Assembly (NCBI GenBank): GCA_030531505.1
Contig: JAUNNH010000001.1
Span: 1-64,000 of the forward strand
Length of the DNA stretch: 64,000 nucleotides
Direction: 5' to 3'
From: Eubacteriales bacterium
GTDB taxonomy: Bacteria > Bacillota > Clostridia > Oscillospirales > Oscillospiraceae
The notes under the pieces were generated by a model. It was not told the DNA's origin, made no database searches, and saw only the letters and a list, made by a program, of their open reading frames with translations. Shown here piece after piece: positions 26,674 through 35,744 of this stretch (position 1 is its first letter; each line of letters opens with the position of its first letter). The translations under genes and the position numbers were made by a program.

Positions 26674-28186
26674 TTTCGGCGGCCAGTATAACCAGCTGAT
26701 CGCCCGGCGCGTGCGCGAGCAGCATGTGTATTGCGAGCTGCGTCCTCACAGCATGCCCCTAGACGAGATCCGCCGTTTCGATCCGATCGGCATCATCTTC
26801 ACCGGCGGACCGCACAGCGTGTATCTCGACGATTCGCCCAGACCCGACCCCGGCGTCTTCGAGCTGGGCGTGCCGATCCTCGGCATCTGTTACGGCTGTC
26901 AGCTGCTGGCGCAGTCTCTCGGCGGACTGGTCACCGCGGCGGAGGATGCCTCCGCCCGTGAATACGGCAAAACCGAAACGGTTTTTGATCCGACCTGCGC
27001 GCTGTTCCGGGATCTGCCTGAGCGGAGCGTTACCTGGATGAGCCACGGGGACTATATGGCGCAGGTGCCGGAGGGCTTCCGCCTGGCCGCTCATTCCGCA
27101 GCCTGTCCCACCGCCGCGATCTGCGATGAAGAGCGGGGCTTCTATGGCGTTCAGTTCCATCCGGAAGTCAATCACACGGCCTTCGGGCGCGAGATGCTGC
27201 GCAATTTCCTCTATCGCGTCTGCGGGGCGCACAGCGACTGGACCATGGCAGACTTCAAGCGCCGCAGCGTGGACGAGCTTCGCAGGCATGTGGGAGACGG
27301 ACGGGTGCTGCTGGCACTCTCCGGCGGAGTGGATTCCTCGGTGCTGGCCGCGCTTCTGAGCGAGGCCATCGGCAGCCAGCTTACCTGCGTCTTTGTCGAC
27401 CACGGTCTGCTCCGCAAAAACGAAGGCGACGAGGTGGAGGCCGTCTTTGCCCCGCGCCCGCTGAACTTCCGCCGCGTCGATGCTGCCGATCGCTTTCTGG
27501 CGCGCCTGCGCGGCGTGACCGAGCCGGAAGAAAAGCGCCACATCATCGGGGAGGAATTCATCCGCGTCTTTGAGGCGGAAGCCAGGGAGATCGGCGCGGT
27601 CGACTATCTCGCCCAGGGGACGATCTACCCCGACGTGATCGAATCCGGCCTCGGCGAATCCGCCGTCATCAAGAGTCACCACAATGTGGGCGGGCTGCCC
27701 GACTATGTGGATTTCAAGGAGATCCTCGAGCCGCTGCGCATGCTCTTCAAGGACGAGGTGCGGCAGCTCGGGCGGGAACTGGGACTTCCGGAGAGCCTGG
27801 TCGCGCGGCAGCCATTCCCCGGCCCGGGTCTCGCCATCCGCGTGATCGGGGACGTGACGGAGGAAAAGCTCTCTCTCTTGCGGGAGGCTGACTCCATCTT
27901 CCGCGAGGAGATGGCAAAAGCCGGGCTGGACCAGTCGGCCAGCCAGTATTTCGCGGTGCTGACGAATCTGCGCTCCGTGGGCGTGATGGGCGACGGGCGA
28001 AGCTACGACTATGCCGTGGCGCTGCGGAGCGTCCAGACCTCGGACTTCATGACGGCGGACTGGTCGCGCCTGCCATATGAGCTGCTGGACCGCGTTTCGG
28101 TGCGCATCGTCAACGAGGTGAAGGGTGTCAACCGCGTGCTCTACGACATCACCTCCAAACCGCCTGCCACGGTGGAGTATGAATAA
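26651..28186 (+). CDS. guaA: GMP synthase, glutamine-hydrolysing
   Basis: 511 residues. It aminates XMP to GMP. The N-terminal class I amidotransferase domain has Cys in [17 protein letters not shown] and HPE in [10 protein letters not shown]. The ATP-pyrophosphatase loop is [18 protein letters not shown] (about residue 219). The dimerisation domain shows [17 protein letters not shown] and ends [16 protein letters not shown] 26651 lies inside the end of pyrG, indicating coupled expression; purA follows after 13 bases. Confidence 0.97.
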   Translation: MEKILILDFGGQYNQLIARRVREQHVYCELRPHSMPLDEIRRFDPIGIIFTGGPHSVYLDDSPRPDPGVFELGVPILGICYGCQLLAQSLGGLVTAAEDASAREYGKTETVFDPTCALFRDLPERSVTWMSHGDYMAQVPEGFRLAAHSAACPTAAICDEERGFYGVQFHPEVNHTAFGREMLRNFLYRVCGAHSDWTMADFKRRSVDELRRHVGDGRVLLALSGGVDSSVLAALLSEAIGSQLTCVFVDHGLLRKNEGDEVEAVFAPRPLNFRRVDAADRFLARLRGVTEPEEKRHIIGEEFIRVFEAEAREIGAVDYLAQGTIYPDVIESGLGESAVIKSHHNVGGLPDYVDFKEILEPLRMLFKDEVRQLGRELGLPESLVARQPFPGPGLAIRVIGDVTEEKLSLLREADSIFREEMAKAGLDQSASQYFAVLTNLRSVGVMGDGRSYDYAVALRSVQTSDFMTADWSRLPYELLDRVSVRIVNEVKGVNRVLYDITSKPPATVEYE

Positions 28187-28199
28187 GGGGGATACAAGA

Positions 28200-29474
28200 A
28201 TGAAAACCTGTGCGATCGTTGGCATCAACTGGGGCGACGAGGGCAAGGGCCGCATGGTCGATCTGCTGACGGAGGATTATGATGTGGTCATCCGCTATCA
28301 GGGCGGAGGCAACGCGGGCCACACCGTCGTCAATGACTATGGGAAGTTTGCGCTGCATCTTCTGCCCTCCGGTATCTTTCATCACGGCGTCGTGAATATC
28401 CTGGGCAACGGCGTCGCACTGGACGCCGAAAACCTCTGGACGGAGATCGAAGCCCTGCGGGAAAAGGGCGTGGCGATCAGTCCGGAGAACCTCAAAATCA
28501 GCGACCGGGCCTCTCTGCTCCTGCCCTGGCACCGGGAGCTGGACGCGCTGGAGGAAGCTCGCCTGGCCGACAAACAGTACGGGTCCACCAAACAGGGCAT
28601 CGCCCCGTTTTATTCGGACAAGTACCAGAAAAAGACCGTCCTCGCCGGGGAGCTGAACGACCCGGAGGAGCTGAGGGAGCATTTGCGTGAGCTGTTGGAA
28701 TGGAAGAACCTGATCCTGATCGGCGTATACAACGCGAAGCCCTATACGATGGAGGAACTGACGGCCTGGGTCGATGACTACGGCGGGAAGATCAGGCCCT
28801 TCGTCTGCGACACCGGCGCGTATCTCCGCGCCGCCGCGGATGCGGGAAAGAGGCTGCTCTTTGAAGCACAGCTCGGCGCCTTGCGCGATCTCGATTATGG
28901 CATTTACCCCTACACCACCTCCTCCAACGCCATCGCGGCCTACGCCCCGGTGGGTTCCGGGCTGCCCTCGGCGAGGCTGGACGCGGTCGTCGGCGTCGTC
29001 AAGGCCTACTCCACCTGCGTGGGCGAGGGCCCCTTTGTGTGTGAGTTGTTCGGAGAGGAGGCCGCTCGTCTGCGCGAGGCCGGGGGCGAATACGGCGCAA
29101 AGACCGGACGGCCGCGCCGTGTGGGGCCGATTGACCTGGTCGCCACACGCTACGGCGTGCAGGTGCAGGGGGCCACGGCCCTTGCACTGACCAAGCTTGA
29201 TGTGTTAAGCTATCTCCAGGAGATCCCCGTCTGCGTACAGTACGAGCTGGACGGGGCCTGTATCGACAGCTTTCCCTTCCCGACGGCGCTGAAACGGGCA
29301 AAGCCGGTGTTTAAGACGCTGGAGGGCTGGAGCTGTGACATCTCCGGCGCACGCCGTTGGGAGGACCTGCCCGAAGCGGCGCGGCGCTATGTGGAGTATA
29401 TTGAGGCGTGCGTCGGCTGCCCGATCCGCTATGTCTCGGTCGGGCCTGAACGCGACGCAATCATTTTACGATAA
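28200..29474 (+). CDS. purA: Adenylosuccinate synthetase
   Basis: 424 residues from ATG 28200 (AAGGGGGAT upstream). It condenses IMP with aspartate using GTP, the first step from IMP to AMP. The P-loop is VGINWGDEGKGRMVD, with Asn where many enzymes have Gln (GxQWGDEGKG). GGGNAGHTVV, GSTKQGIAPFY, YTTSSNAIAAYAPVGSG and GPIDLVATRYG are the other family motifs. Co-directional with guaA and purB in a tight run; 12 bases separate it from purB. Confidence 0.96.
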   Translation: MKTCAIVGINWGDEGKGRMVDLLTEDYDVVIRYQGGGNAGHTVVNDYGKFALHLLPSGIFHHGVVNILGNGVALDAENLWTEIEALREKGVAISPENLKISDRASLLLPWHRELDALEEARLADKQYGSTKQGIAPFYSDKYQKKTVLAGELNDPEELREHLRELLEWKNLILIGVYNAKPYTMEELTAWVDDYGGKIRPFVCDTGAYLRAAADAGKRLLFEAQLGALRDLDYGIYPYTTSSNAIAAYAPVGSGLPSARLDAVVGVVKAYSTCVGEGPFVCELFGEEAARLREAGGEYGAKTGRPRRVGPIDLVATRYGVQVQGATALALTKLDVLSYLQEIPVCVQYELDGACIDSFPFPTALKRAKPVFKTLEGWSCDISGARRWEDLPEAARRYVEYIEACVGCPIRYVSVGPERDAIILR

Positions 29475-29486
29475 GGAAGGACAGCT

Positions 29487-30902
29487 ATGAACGATCGCTA
29501 TGAATCTCCCCTCGCCTCACGCTATGCCTCCTCCTACATGCTGGAGCTGTTCTCCCCGCAGAAGCGGATCGAGACCTGGCGGCGGCTGTGGGTCGCCCTG
29601 GCGCGGGCGGAGCACGAGCTGGGCCTGCCCATCACCGCCGGGCAGGTGAAGGAGCTGGAGAAGCACATCACGGATATCGACTTTGCCTGTGCCGCCGCGC
29701 GGGAGAAGGAGGTGCGGCACGACGTGATGGCGCATGTCTACGCCTATGGAAAAGCCGCGCCCTCGGCGGCGGGCATCCTCCACCTGGGCGCGACAAGCTG
29801 CTACGTCACCGACAACGGCGATCTGATCCTCTACCGCGAGGCGCTGCGCTATCTGCGAGGCGAACTGCTCAAGGTGCTGAAAAATCTCGCTGTCTTTGCG
29901 GAGCGCTACAAGGCCACGCCGACGCTTGGCTATACCCATTACCAGCCCGCGCAGCTGGTCACGGTCGGAAAACGCGCGACGCTCTGGATGCAGGATCTCC
30001 AGTCCGATCTTGAGGAGCTGGACTTCGTGCTCGGAACGTTGCGCTTTCTCGGCTGCCGCGGTACGACCGGCACGGAGGCGAGCTTTCTGGAGCTCTTTGA
30101 GGGCGATGAGACGAAGATCGACGAGCTCAATCGGCGCATCGCCGCCGAGTTTGACTTCACGGAGTGCTTTCCCGTCTGCGGACAGACCTACCCCCGCAAG
30201 ACAGACAGCCGCATCCTCAACTGTCTGAGCGCGATCGGCCAGAGCGCCTACCGCATGGCGCAGGACATTCGCCTTCTTCAGCATGACCGCCAGCTGGAAG
30301 AGCCTTTTGAGGAAAAGCAGATCGGCTCCTCCGCCATGGCCTATAAGCGCAACCCCATGCGCTGCGAGCGCATCTGTTCCCTGAGCCGCTACCTGATGAC
30401 AGAAGCGATCAACGCTCCGCTTACCGCCTCAGCCCAGTGGCTGGAGCGGACCCTAGACGATTCGGCCAACCGCCGTCTGTCCCTGCCGGAGAGCTTTCTC
30501 TGCGCCGACGCGGTGTTGCGTCTGCTGCAGAATGTGAGTGGGGGGCTGCACGTGAACGAGAAGATCGTGGACAAGACGGTGCGGGAGTATCTGCCTTTCA
30601 TTGCAACGGAGAATCTGCTCATGGAAGCTGTCAAGCGCGGCGGCGACCGGCAGCAGCTGCACGAGATCATCCGCCGCTGCTCCATGGAGGCGACAGCCCG
30701 GATGAAGGACGGAGGCGACTGCGATCTGCTCTCCCGTCTTGCCGCCTGCCCGGAATTTGGCATGAGCGAGGCGGAACTGGAAGCGCTTCTGGAGCCATGT
30801 AACTATACCGGACGCTGTGAGCAACAGGTGGAGGCCTTCCTTTCAAGTATTCTTCCTGTGCTGAATGCTGCAGTGCTTACTGAAACAACTCTCGATGTTT
30901 AA
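29487..30902 (+). CDS. purB: Adenylosuccinate lyase
   Basis: 471 residues. It releases fumarate from SAICAR and from adenylosuccinate. It starts MNDRYESPLASRYASSYMLELFSPQKRIETWRRLW. Superfamily features are KEVRHDVMAHVYAYG, HLGATSCYVTDNGD, TLGYTHYQPAQLVTVGKR and the catalytic serine loop IGSSAMAYKRNPMRCERI. It is the last gene of the nitrogen/nucleotide run; no terminator is obvious until the hairpin at 31103. Confidence 0.96.
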   Translation: MNDRYESPLASRYASSYMLELFSPQKRIETWRRLWVALARAEHELGLPITAGQVKELEKHITDIDFACAAAREKEVRHDVMAHVYAYGKAAPSAAGILHLGATSCYVTDNGDLILYREALRYLRGELLKVLKNLAVFAERYKATPTLGYTHYQPAQLVTVGKRATLWMQDLQSDLEELDFVLGTLRFLGCRGTTGTEASFLELFEGDETKIDELNRRIAAEFDFTECFPVCGQTYPRKTDSRILNCLSAIGQSAYRMAQDIRLLQHDRQLEEPFEEKQIGSSAMAYKRNPMRCERICSLSRYLMTEAINAPLTASAQWLERTLDDSANRRLSLPESFLCADAVLRLLQNVSGGLHVNEKIVDKTVREYLPFIATENLLMEAVKRGGDRQQLHEIIRRCSMEATARMKDGGDCDLLSRLAACPEFGMSEAELEALLEPCNYTGRCEQQVEAFLSSILPVLNAAVLTETTLDV

Positions 30903-31089
30903 GCGATGATAGTTCCTTGGTGTTCTTGCGGAATATCAGCCCAACCCACTATTCAAGAAAGTAATAACAGTACCGTTTTTGAGATAACAATATCTGGAGT
31001 AATTGCTTGAAAAGCCAGCGGATCAACTTCGTGGGAAGATTGATATCCTGTACATGATCTTTGACAGGCATCTATTGAATAGCGCCCAT

Positions 31090-31560
31090 CTCTCGCTTAC
31101 AAAAACGGATCGGAACTGCACGCTTTTCTCGTGCGATTTCGATCCGCTTTTTCATTTTCGCCCCTTGTCACAAAAACCGGTTTTGCTTTTTTGGGACACA
31201 CGGGGGAAAATGAATACCGGCAAAAAGCATTTCTGTTTGACGCTCAGAAATGTCTTTGCCGGTACCCGGGAGGTTTCCAAAGGAGGGCCGGGGAGGCCTG
31301 CCTTTGGCACACGATCTTGCTCGCAAGGTCTAGTGTGTTATACCCTTTGTTGCGTCCGAACAAGGCCATAAGGTCATGTGGCCGCGCCTGCGCGGTCACA
31401 TCGACCGATGACCTTGTTCCTCCTTTTCCGAATGAAACCCGCTTCGCTGGGCTTTCATTCGGGGAAGGAGTTGGAAGCGAGTGCGGAATGCAATGGAGCA
31501 TGAGCTTCCGGCGGAACAAGAGGGATATAAAAGCTCCCGTCTCTCGTCCCTCGTCCCGCC
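31090..31560. ncRNA. Hairpin-rich intergenic region, candidate structured RNA or repeat
   Basis: The 756 bases between purB (stop 30902) and the next gene contain no convincing gene but a chain of strong stems. 31103-31152: CGGATCG stem followed by CTTTTTC, probably a terminator. 31217-31263: ACCGGCAAA...TTTGCCGGT with CATTTCTG/CAGAAATG. 31277-31306: CCAAAGG/CCTTTGG. 31306-31338: ACACGATCTTGC/GCAAGGTCTAGTGT. 31357-31418: AACAAGG/CCTTGTT enclosing GGTCAT/ATGACC and CCGCGC/GCGCGG. 31427-31465: CCGAATGAAA/TTTCATTCGG enclosing CCCGC/GCTGGG. A further inverted match GATGCTTTCA/TGAAAGCATC lies at 31580-31645. Either a large structured RNA, a repeat shared among Clostridia, or the edge of the neighbouring element. 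Confidence 0.45.
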
Positions 31561-31658
31561 GCAGCGCCGTTTCTCAAAAGATGCTTTCAAAATGCTAGCA
31601 CGTTTCGGATCTGTATGCTCGGAGTGCTTTCAAAATGAAAGCATCTTCTCGCGTTTTA

Positions 31659-32957
31659 CTAATCCACCCATCGAATGATCATGCCGCGGTCGGAGTCGGT
31701 ACGCGGCGCGTTGCAGGAAAGAGTGCGCGCTCGCACAGCCTGCGGTGCTTCCCACTCGTACCAGAATGGGACTGTCAGCTTTTTCGGGAGTTTATCATTT
31801 TCGATTGCCTTGATCTCCTGGATCGCGCGTTTTGCGAAAGGCTGACTTTTGACAAAATCTGCGTCTGCCAGCTTTACGATCTCGGTCTCGTTTTTCAAAA
31901 AGTCAAAACGGATCTCGCCCCATTCGCCGTCGTAGTCTGCCCAATAGGAGTAGACTGCGGCGGCGATTTTTTTGTTTTTCTTCTCCTGCGAGATCAGCCG
32001 CAATTGCAAAACATGGAAGACCTCATGCCCGGCCAGATGCTTCATCATCTTTTCCAGTGCCCGCTGATACGCACGTTCCGCACCGCTGGCTCCGCTTCCC
32101 TCAAACAGCACAGCAAGATCTTCAAAGCCGACGCGCTTCCTCCAATCACTGACGCGCCCGCAGGTCATACAGATCGCGTTGCGCTTTTCCAGCAGCGTTT
32201 GCTCCCGAAAGCTGAGCGTTTCAAAAGCCTCCTGTACCCACTCGGTTTGAACCCAGCCCCACAGAACAGAAGCGTACTCCCAGCTGTCGTCGTGGCTGAC
32301 GTTGGGATCGCGTTCATGGATATTTCCATCGTCGTCTCTTTCTGTGCGGGGATAGAAGTCCGCCCGGCTTCGATTCTTCAACGCCATGGCCAGATGCGTT
32401 TCTGCCGTCTGTTCGCTGCAGTGCTCGGCCTCGGCAATGGCCTTGACTGCTTCCCGTGTTTTCTCCTGATTCTCACGATAGAGTCTTCCGGCTTTTCGGA
32501 CAGCCTTGTATTCATCGAGACTTGTGAAGGAGCCGCCCTCTTCATTTTTGCGCTGTCCGATCATGGCGTTTTCAATGTCATGATGCGCAAAGGTCAGAAA
32601 GCTCGCACCGCCGTTGGGATCGTAACTTGGCAACACCTCCAGCATGGCACGCACGCAGGCCAGCTTATAATCGAACAGGCGATCCGGCTCGGTATTCCGA
32701 AAACCCTCTCGCAGAAGAAACCCTCGAATACGGCGGTTGAGCCGTTCCTCATACGCATGAAGGAAGAATGAAAAACCGTTTTCATCCCCGTGGGCAGCCA
32801 TCACAATGTACTCGTTGAGGTTTTCCACCTTCGGCGGATCGGGCAAGAGCTGGAAGGCACGTTCCGCCTCCAGCAACGTGAGACCGCTGCCTTCCTCGGC
32901 GCAGAAGGGATATTTCTTACCATAGACAGCCACGGTCTCACCTCCATTCGCTTTCAA
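31659..32957 (-). CDS. Sigma-factor-like protein of mobile elements
   Basis: 432 residues. I infer a distant sigma-70-like layout. A helical segment (NEYIVMAAHGDENGFSFFLHAYEERLNRRI...YDPNGGASFLTFAHHDIENAM) resembles sigma region 2. Later FREQTLLEKRNAICMTCGRVSDWRKRVGFEDLAVLFEGSG resembles region 4 with an extra CMTC pair. The C-terminal ~110 residues (FHVLQLRLISQEKKNKK...) are unlike sigma factors. The start overlaps the stop of the upstream DUF6076 gene by four bases (ATGA), so the two form one unit. Such pairs recur at the edge of Clostridial elements, but their job is not known to me. Could regulate element genes. Confidence 0.5.
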   Translation of the reverse strand: MKANGGETVAVYGKKYPFCAEEGSGLTLLEAERAFQLLPDPPKVENLNEYIVMAAHGDENGFSFFLHAYEERLNRRIRGFLLREGFRNTEPDRLFDYKLACVRAMLEVLPSYDPNGGASFLTFAHHDIENAMIGQRKNEEGGSFTSLDEYKAVRKAGRLYRENQEKTREAVKAIAEAEHCSEQTAETHLAMALKNRSRADFYPRTERDDDGNIHERDPNVSHDDSWEYASVLWGWVQTEWVQEAFETLSFREQTLLEKRNAICMTCGRVSDWRKRVGFEDLAVLFEGSGASGAERAYQRALEKMMKHLAGHEVFHVLQLRLISQEKKNKKIAAAVYSYWADYDGEWGEIRFDFLKNETEIVKLADADFVKSQPFAKRAIQEIKAIENDKLPKKLTVPFWYEWEAPQAVRARTLSCNAPRTDSDRGMIIRWVD

Positions 32958-34054
32958 CTTGTGGCCTCTGTCAAAAGAGCGTCCTGTTCCATCTCCTCCG
33001 CATAACTGCCGTTGGCATAGGCGGCGTCGGAAATGGCGCGCTCCAGTTTGTTCCGGGCAAGGCGCTTCATCTTTTCCGCTGTCGCCTCATCCAATGTGCC
33101 CCGGCGCACATAAACCTGGATCGTATTCATGCGCCGGTTACAGATCACCTTCAACGGATGATCATCCGCCAGCTCCCGTTTTTCCCGCCCCTGCAGATTT
33201 CCAAGCTGCCGACAGGAGCGGCCTTTCGGATCGCTGGGCGCAAACCCACCGCAGTATTTCGTATGCCGGGCATCGGTGGTCAGAAACCATCTTCCGCAGA
33301 TCGGGCATTTCCGCGGAGCATGGCCGACGCAGAGTCCCTCGAAGAGATCGTATCGGAGCATCCCTACAAAGGAGACGAAGTGCATGCGCTTTACAAGCTG
33401 CGGAGCATCCTTCCCCGGTAGGATCGTGCTCAGATACTGCATGGAAACATTGATCAGCGACATCCAGGACGGATCAGAGAGGGAGAATTCCGGGAACTCC
33501 GGGAAATACTCACCGAACACCGCCGCATAGTCCTCCGTCGCGCGGTCACTTTCATGCAGGGCTCGGGCAAAAGGCAGCAGGCCATCTTTGAACACGACAA
33601 GGGAATCCGGCAGCTCTGCACAGTTTTGGATCACTCGTAATAAGGTGCGCCCGTGATTAAACGCATCAGTCAAGGCGGCAGGCAGGTTTCTCGCGGCGAG
33701 CTTCACATAGGCCAGCGTGTTTTTCATGTTATCCTCGGTGAAGATTTCAGGGACACGCTTTATGTAATACGGATAATCCAGCAGCGGAAAGGCGCTTTCT
33801 TTCTGAAGCAGCTCCAGCATTTGCAGGATGCTCTCTCTGCACGGTGTGAGCAGTTCCAGCTTGAGTTTTTTCTTGCCAACGGCTTCAATCACCGCCTGTA
33901 ACGGCTGGCTGAGCTGCTTTAACTTCTCGATCACATCATCGGAAATGTTCAGCGCCGCGCAGCCGATGGAGCCGGAGGGCAGCGTGATGCTCTGATAGGA
34001 GACCTCGTACCTCCAATAGTCCAGCGTCAGTATGTTGTGCTCGGCAATCTTCAT
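32954..34054 (-). CDS. DUF6076-like zinc-finger protein
   Basis: 366 residues from ATG 34054 (AAAGGGGG upstream); an in-frame ATG at 34090 lacks a ribosome site. Near residue 250 a treble-clef-like cluster CPICGRWFLTTDARHTKYCG is followed by RSCRQLGNLQGREKRELADD, a form seen in CGNR/DUF6076 type proteins that bind nucleic acid. The N-terminal 240 residues are helical without familiar motifs. It is translationally coupled with the sigma-like gene. Function unknown; DNA or RNA binding is inferred from the zinc cluster only. Confidence 0.5.
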   Translation of the reverse strand: MKIAEHNILTLDYWRYEVSYQSITLPSGSIGCAALNISDDVIEKLKQLSQPLQAVIEAVGKKKLKLELLTPCRESILQMLELLQKESAFPLLDYPYYIKRVPEIFTEDNMKNTLAYVKLAARNLPAALTDAFNHGRTLLRVIQNCAELPDSLVVFKDGLLPFARALHESDRATEDYAAVFGEYFPEFPEFSLSDPSWMSLINVSMQYLSTILPGKDAPQLVKRMHFVSFVGMLRYDLFEGLCVGHAPRKCPICGRWFLTTDARHTKYCGGFAPSDPKGRSCRQLGNLQGREKRELADDHPLKVICNRRMNTIQVYVRRGTLDEATAEKMKRLARNKLERAISDAAYANGSYAEEMEQDALLTEATS

Positions 34055-34173
34055 GGGAATACCCCCTTTCTCTTCTCTGGCAAAAAACATTATCTCATAA
34101 AGGGTGTCCTAAATAACGGACTTGGTATTTTCTGGGAGCAACTTTTTCACCATCATTTAATCCCATTTTTCAT

Positions 34174-34218
34174 GCGGAAATAGTCGAAATCCGCCGAGAT
34201 CAACAGGACTTCGTCGGA
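34174..34218. terminator. Hairpin upstream of the DUF6076 gene
   Basis: GAAATCCGCCGAG pairs imperfectly with CTTCGTCGGATTTC around a ten-base loop. It lies in the 276-base gap between the toxin and the DUF6076 gene. Confidence 0.4.
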
Positions 34219-34258
34219 TTTCAAAATAATAGTTTGGCATTCTGCGTACTATATGAAA

Positions 34259-34325
34259 AAACGGACTCACGATCATCTGCACATCTATACCAGCGCAAAC
34301 AATATTGAGTCCGTTCTCTTTTACG
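34259..34325. terminator. Hairpin downstream of the toxin gene
   Basis: AAACGGACTCA near 34259 pairs with TGAGTCCGTT near 34307-34316, with a long loop and CTCTTTT after it. It lies just beyond the toxin stop codon and probably ends the toxin-antitoxin transcript or converging transcripts. Confidence 0.5.
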
Positions 34326-34330
34326 ATTGA

Positions 34331-34645
34331 TTATATGATTTTTGATAGATCCCGCCGATTATATACGAGCGCTCGAACCTCCATGACATTTCCGATCACA
34401 ACATAGAATACGGAATAGTTCTTTACTGGGATCGCATAGTAGGTATGTTCACGGTCCCGCTTGGATGGAAAGGGCTGAAAAGCTTCCGGCGCTTGCAGGC
34501 GTTCATAGATTGCGGCCTCGACCGCATCAATGAAGTTGTCCGCGGCGATGGGGTTTTTCAGCCGCTCAGAGATATAAAAGACCGTCTCACTCAGTTGTTC
34601 CTCAAACAGCGGAAGGATCCGCAGTTCATAATGCCTTCTGTCCAT
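34331..34645 (-). CDS. ParE/RelE-superfamily toxin
   Basis: 104 residues from ATG 34645, which overlaps the antitoxin end by 20 bases; longer in-frame starts would lie fully inside the antitoxin. The body YELRILPLFEEQLSETVFYISERLKNPIAADNFIDAVEAAI shows the two N-terminal helices of ParE/RelE folds. The C-terminal AIPVKNYSVFYVVIGNVMEVRALVYNRRDLSKII has the usual YxVFY strand, A-L-V-Y-N-R-R-D and basic end. Either mRNA cleavage (RelE-like) or gyrase inhibition (ParE-like) is possible. With the antitoxin it should stabilise the mobile element. Confidence 0.85.
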   Translation of the reverse strand: MDRRHYELRILPLFEEQLSETVFYISERLKNPIAADNFIDAVEAAIYERLQAPEAFQPFPSKRDREHTYYAIPVKNYSVFYVVIGNVMEVRALVYNRRDLSKII

Positions 34646-34898
34646 GAACGCCTTTCCGCACACGGCTGAACACTTCATCGGCTGTGTAACGTACGTCGGA
34701 CATGGCAGCGGCTTTATCTGCCTCATCCAAGGCCAGCTCAATGCCGTCTGTCAGAGCCGAATACTGCTCCAGACTCATGACCACCATAGAACCGTAACCG
34801 TTCTTCGTGAGAAAGACCGGCGCGCCGGTGCTCATGACTTCTTCCTCGATCTCCGGATACTTGTTCCTCAGATCGGATACCGGACGAATATTGATCAT
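34626..34898 (-). CDS. Phd/YefM-type antitoxin
   Basis: 90 residues: MINIRPVSDLRNKYPEIEEEV then PVFLTKNGYGSMVVMSLEQYSAL, the Phd/YefM DNA-binding fold, followed by an acidic helical tail (ELALDEADKAAAMSDVRYTADEVF) that would wrap the toxin. It precedes and overlaps the toxin gene, the usual order. It is probably autorepressing; the AT-rich segment upstream (34915-34950) would hold its promoter. Confidence 0.88.
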   Translation of the reverse strand: MINIRPVSDLRNKYPEIEEEVMSTGAPVFLTKNGYGSMVVMSLEQYSALTDGIELALDEADKAAAMSDVRYTADEVFSRVRKGVHGQKAL

Positions 34899-35002
34899 CT
34901 TGATCCCTCCTTTTTTATATCAGAATTCTATCACAACTTTATCATATACGCAAGAGGGACTTTTATTCTCTTTAAGGGCGGTCTTATCTGCCCGGCCTTT
35001 TC

Positions 35003-35041
35003 AAAAAAGTGCAGCGACTGAAATCATCCGTCCATCCGTAC
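35003..35041. repeat. Left copy of a 37-bp inverted repeat around the replication module
   Basis: The 39 bases 35003-35041 are almost the exact reverse complement of 37030-37067. The shared core on the plus strand is CTGAAATCATCCGTCCATCC then GTAC; only two small differences interrupt the match. The pair encloses the primase and helicase genes. Confidence 0.8.
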
Positions 35042-35171
35042 TTGTGTCCCGTTGTCATGTTTTTTGAAATCGACCTGTCATGCCATTAGCCTGCTTTTTC
35101 GCTCTTTCCTCATAATATTCATGGAGGGACAAACAAATCGTCCCTACTACTCAATATTAGGAGGATTGCAT

Positions 35172-35744
35172 ATGACAATCTACGAAAAAGCGAAAAGCCT
35201 TGTCACAGCCCGCGAGGCGGCGGAACACTATGGGCTGATGGCAAACCGTTATGGGATGGCCCGATGTCCCTTCCATGACGATCACAACCCCAGCATGAAA
35301 CTAGACGATCGGTTTCATTGCTTCGGCTGCGGAGAGGACGGGGACGTCATCGACTTCACCGCCAAGCTGTTCCAGCTGACGCTCAGAGAAGCGGCGGAGA
35401 AGCTGATCGAGGACTTCGGTGATGGCGAATTCATTCCGGACGCACCTTCGCCGCCCAAGCCGCCCGACCCGGCCCAACGCTGCCACGATGTGCTGCTGGA
35501 TCTGGAGGTCCGGCTGCACCGGCAGAAACGGGAGACCGCGCCGCAGAGCATGGACGATCCCATCACAACGGAATACGCACAGAACTGCCAGATGTACGAT
35601 TTTATCGTAGGTCTGGCAGATTTGCTTTCCAATGGGACAGAACAGGAGAAAGCGGAAGCGATCTCCTACTTTACCAACGGCGTGCTGGATTGCTACGAAG
35701 AGGCGCTGCAGAGGGAGGTGATCGTGTATGACGACATCTTCTGA
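35172..35744 (+). CDS. CHC2 zinc-finger primase-like protein
   Basis: 190 residues from ATG 35172 with TAGGAGG seven bases upstream; earlier in-frame ATGs lack one. The DnaG-type zinc ribbon is complete: ARCPFHDDHNPSMKL, then HCFGCGEDGDVIDF (Cys-His...Cys-Cys). There is no Toprim catalytic domain, so this is the template-binding half of a primase. It overlaps the next gene, a helicase, by 17 bases; together they resemble the split replication proteins of conjugative and mobilizable elements. Confidence 0.85.
   Translation: MTIYEKAKSLVTAREAAEHYGLMANRYGMARCPFHDDHNPSMKLDDRFHCFGCGEDGDVIDFTAKLFQLTLREAAEKLIEDFGDGEFIPDAPSPPKPPDPAQRCHDVLLDLEVRLHRQKRETAPQSMDDPITTEYAQNCQMYDFIVGLADLLSNGTEQEKAEAISYFTNGVLDCYEEALQREVIVYDDIF

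Noticed and set aside
5314-30902. The nitrogen block as cargo of one functional mobile element
   Set aside because: The genes are central and probably essential; the flanking att-like sites are diverged scars. Left as a low-probability hypothesis in the findings.
31003-31598. Overlapping frames of 64-155 codons on both strands in the hairpin region
   Set aside because: No ribosome sites, frames cross strong inverted repeats, and the translations on both strands look like by-products of structured DNA. Kept as a possible RNA or repeat instead.
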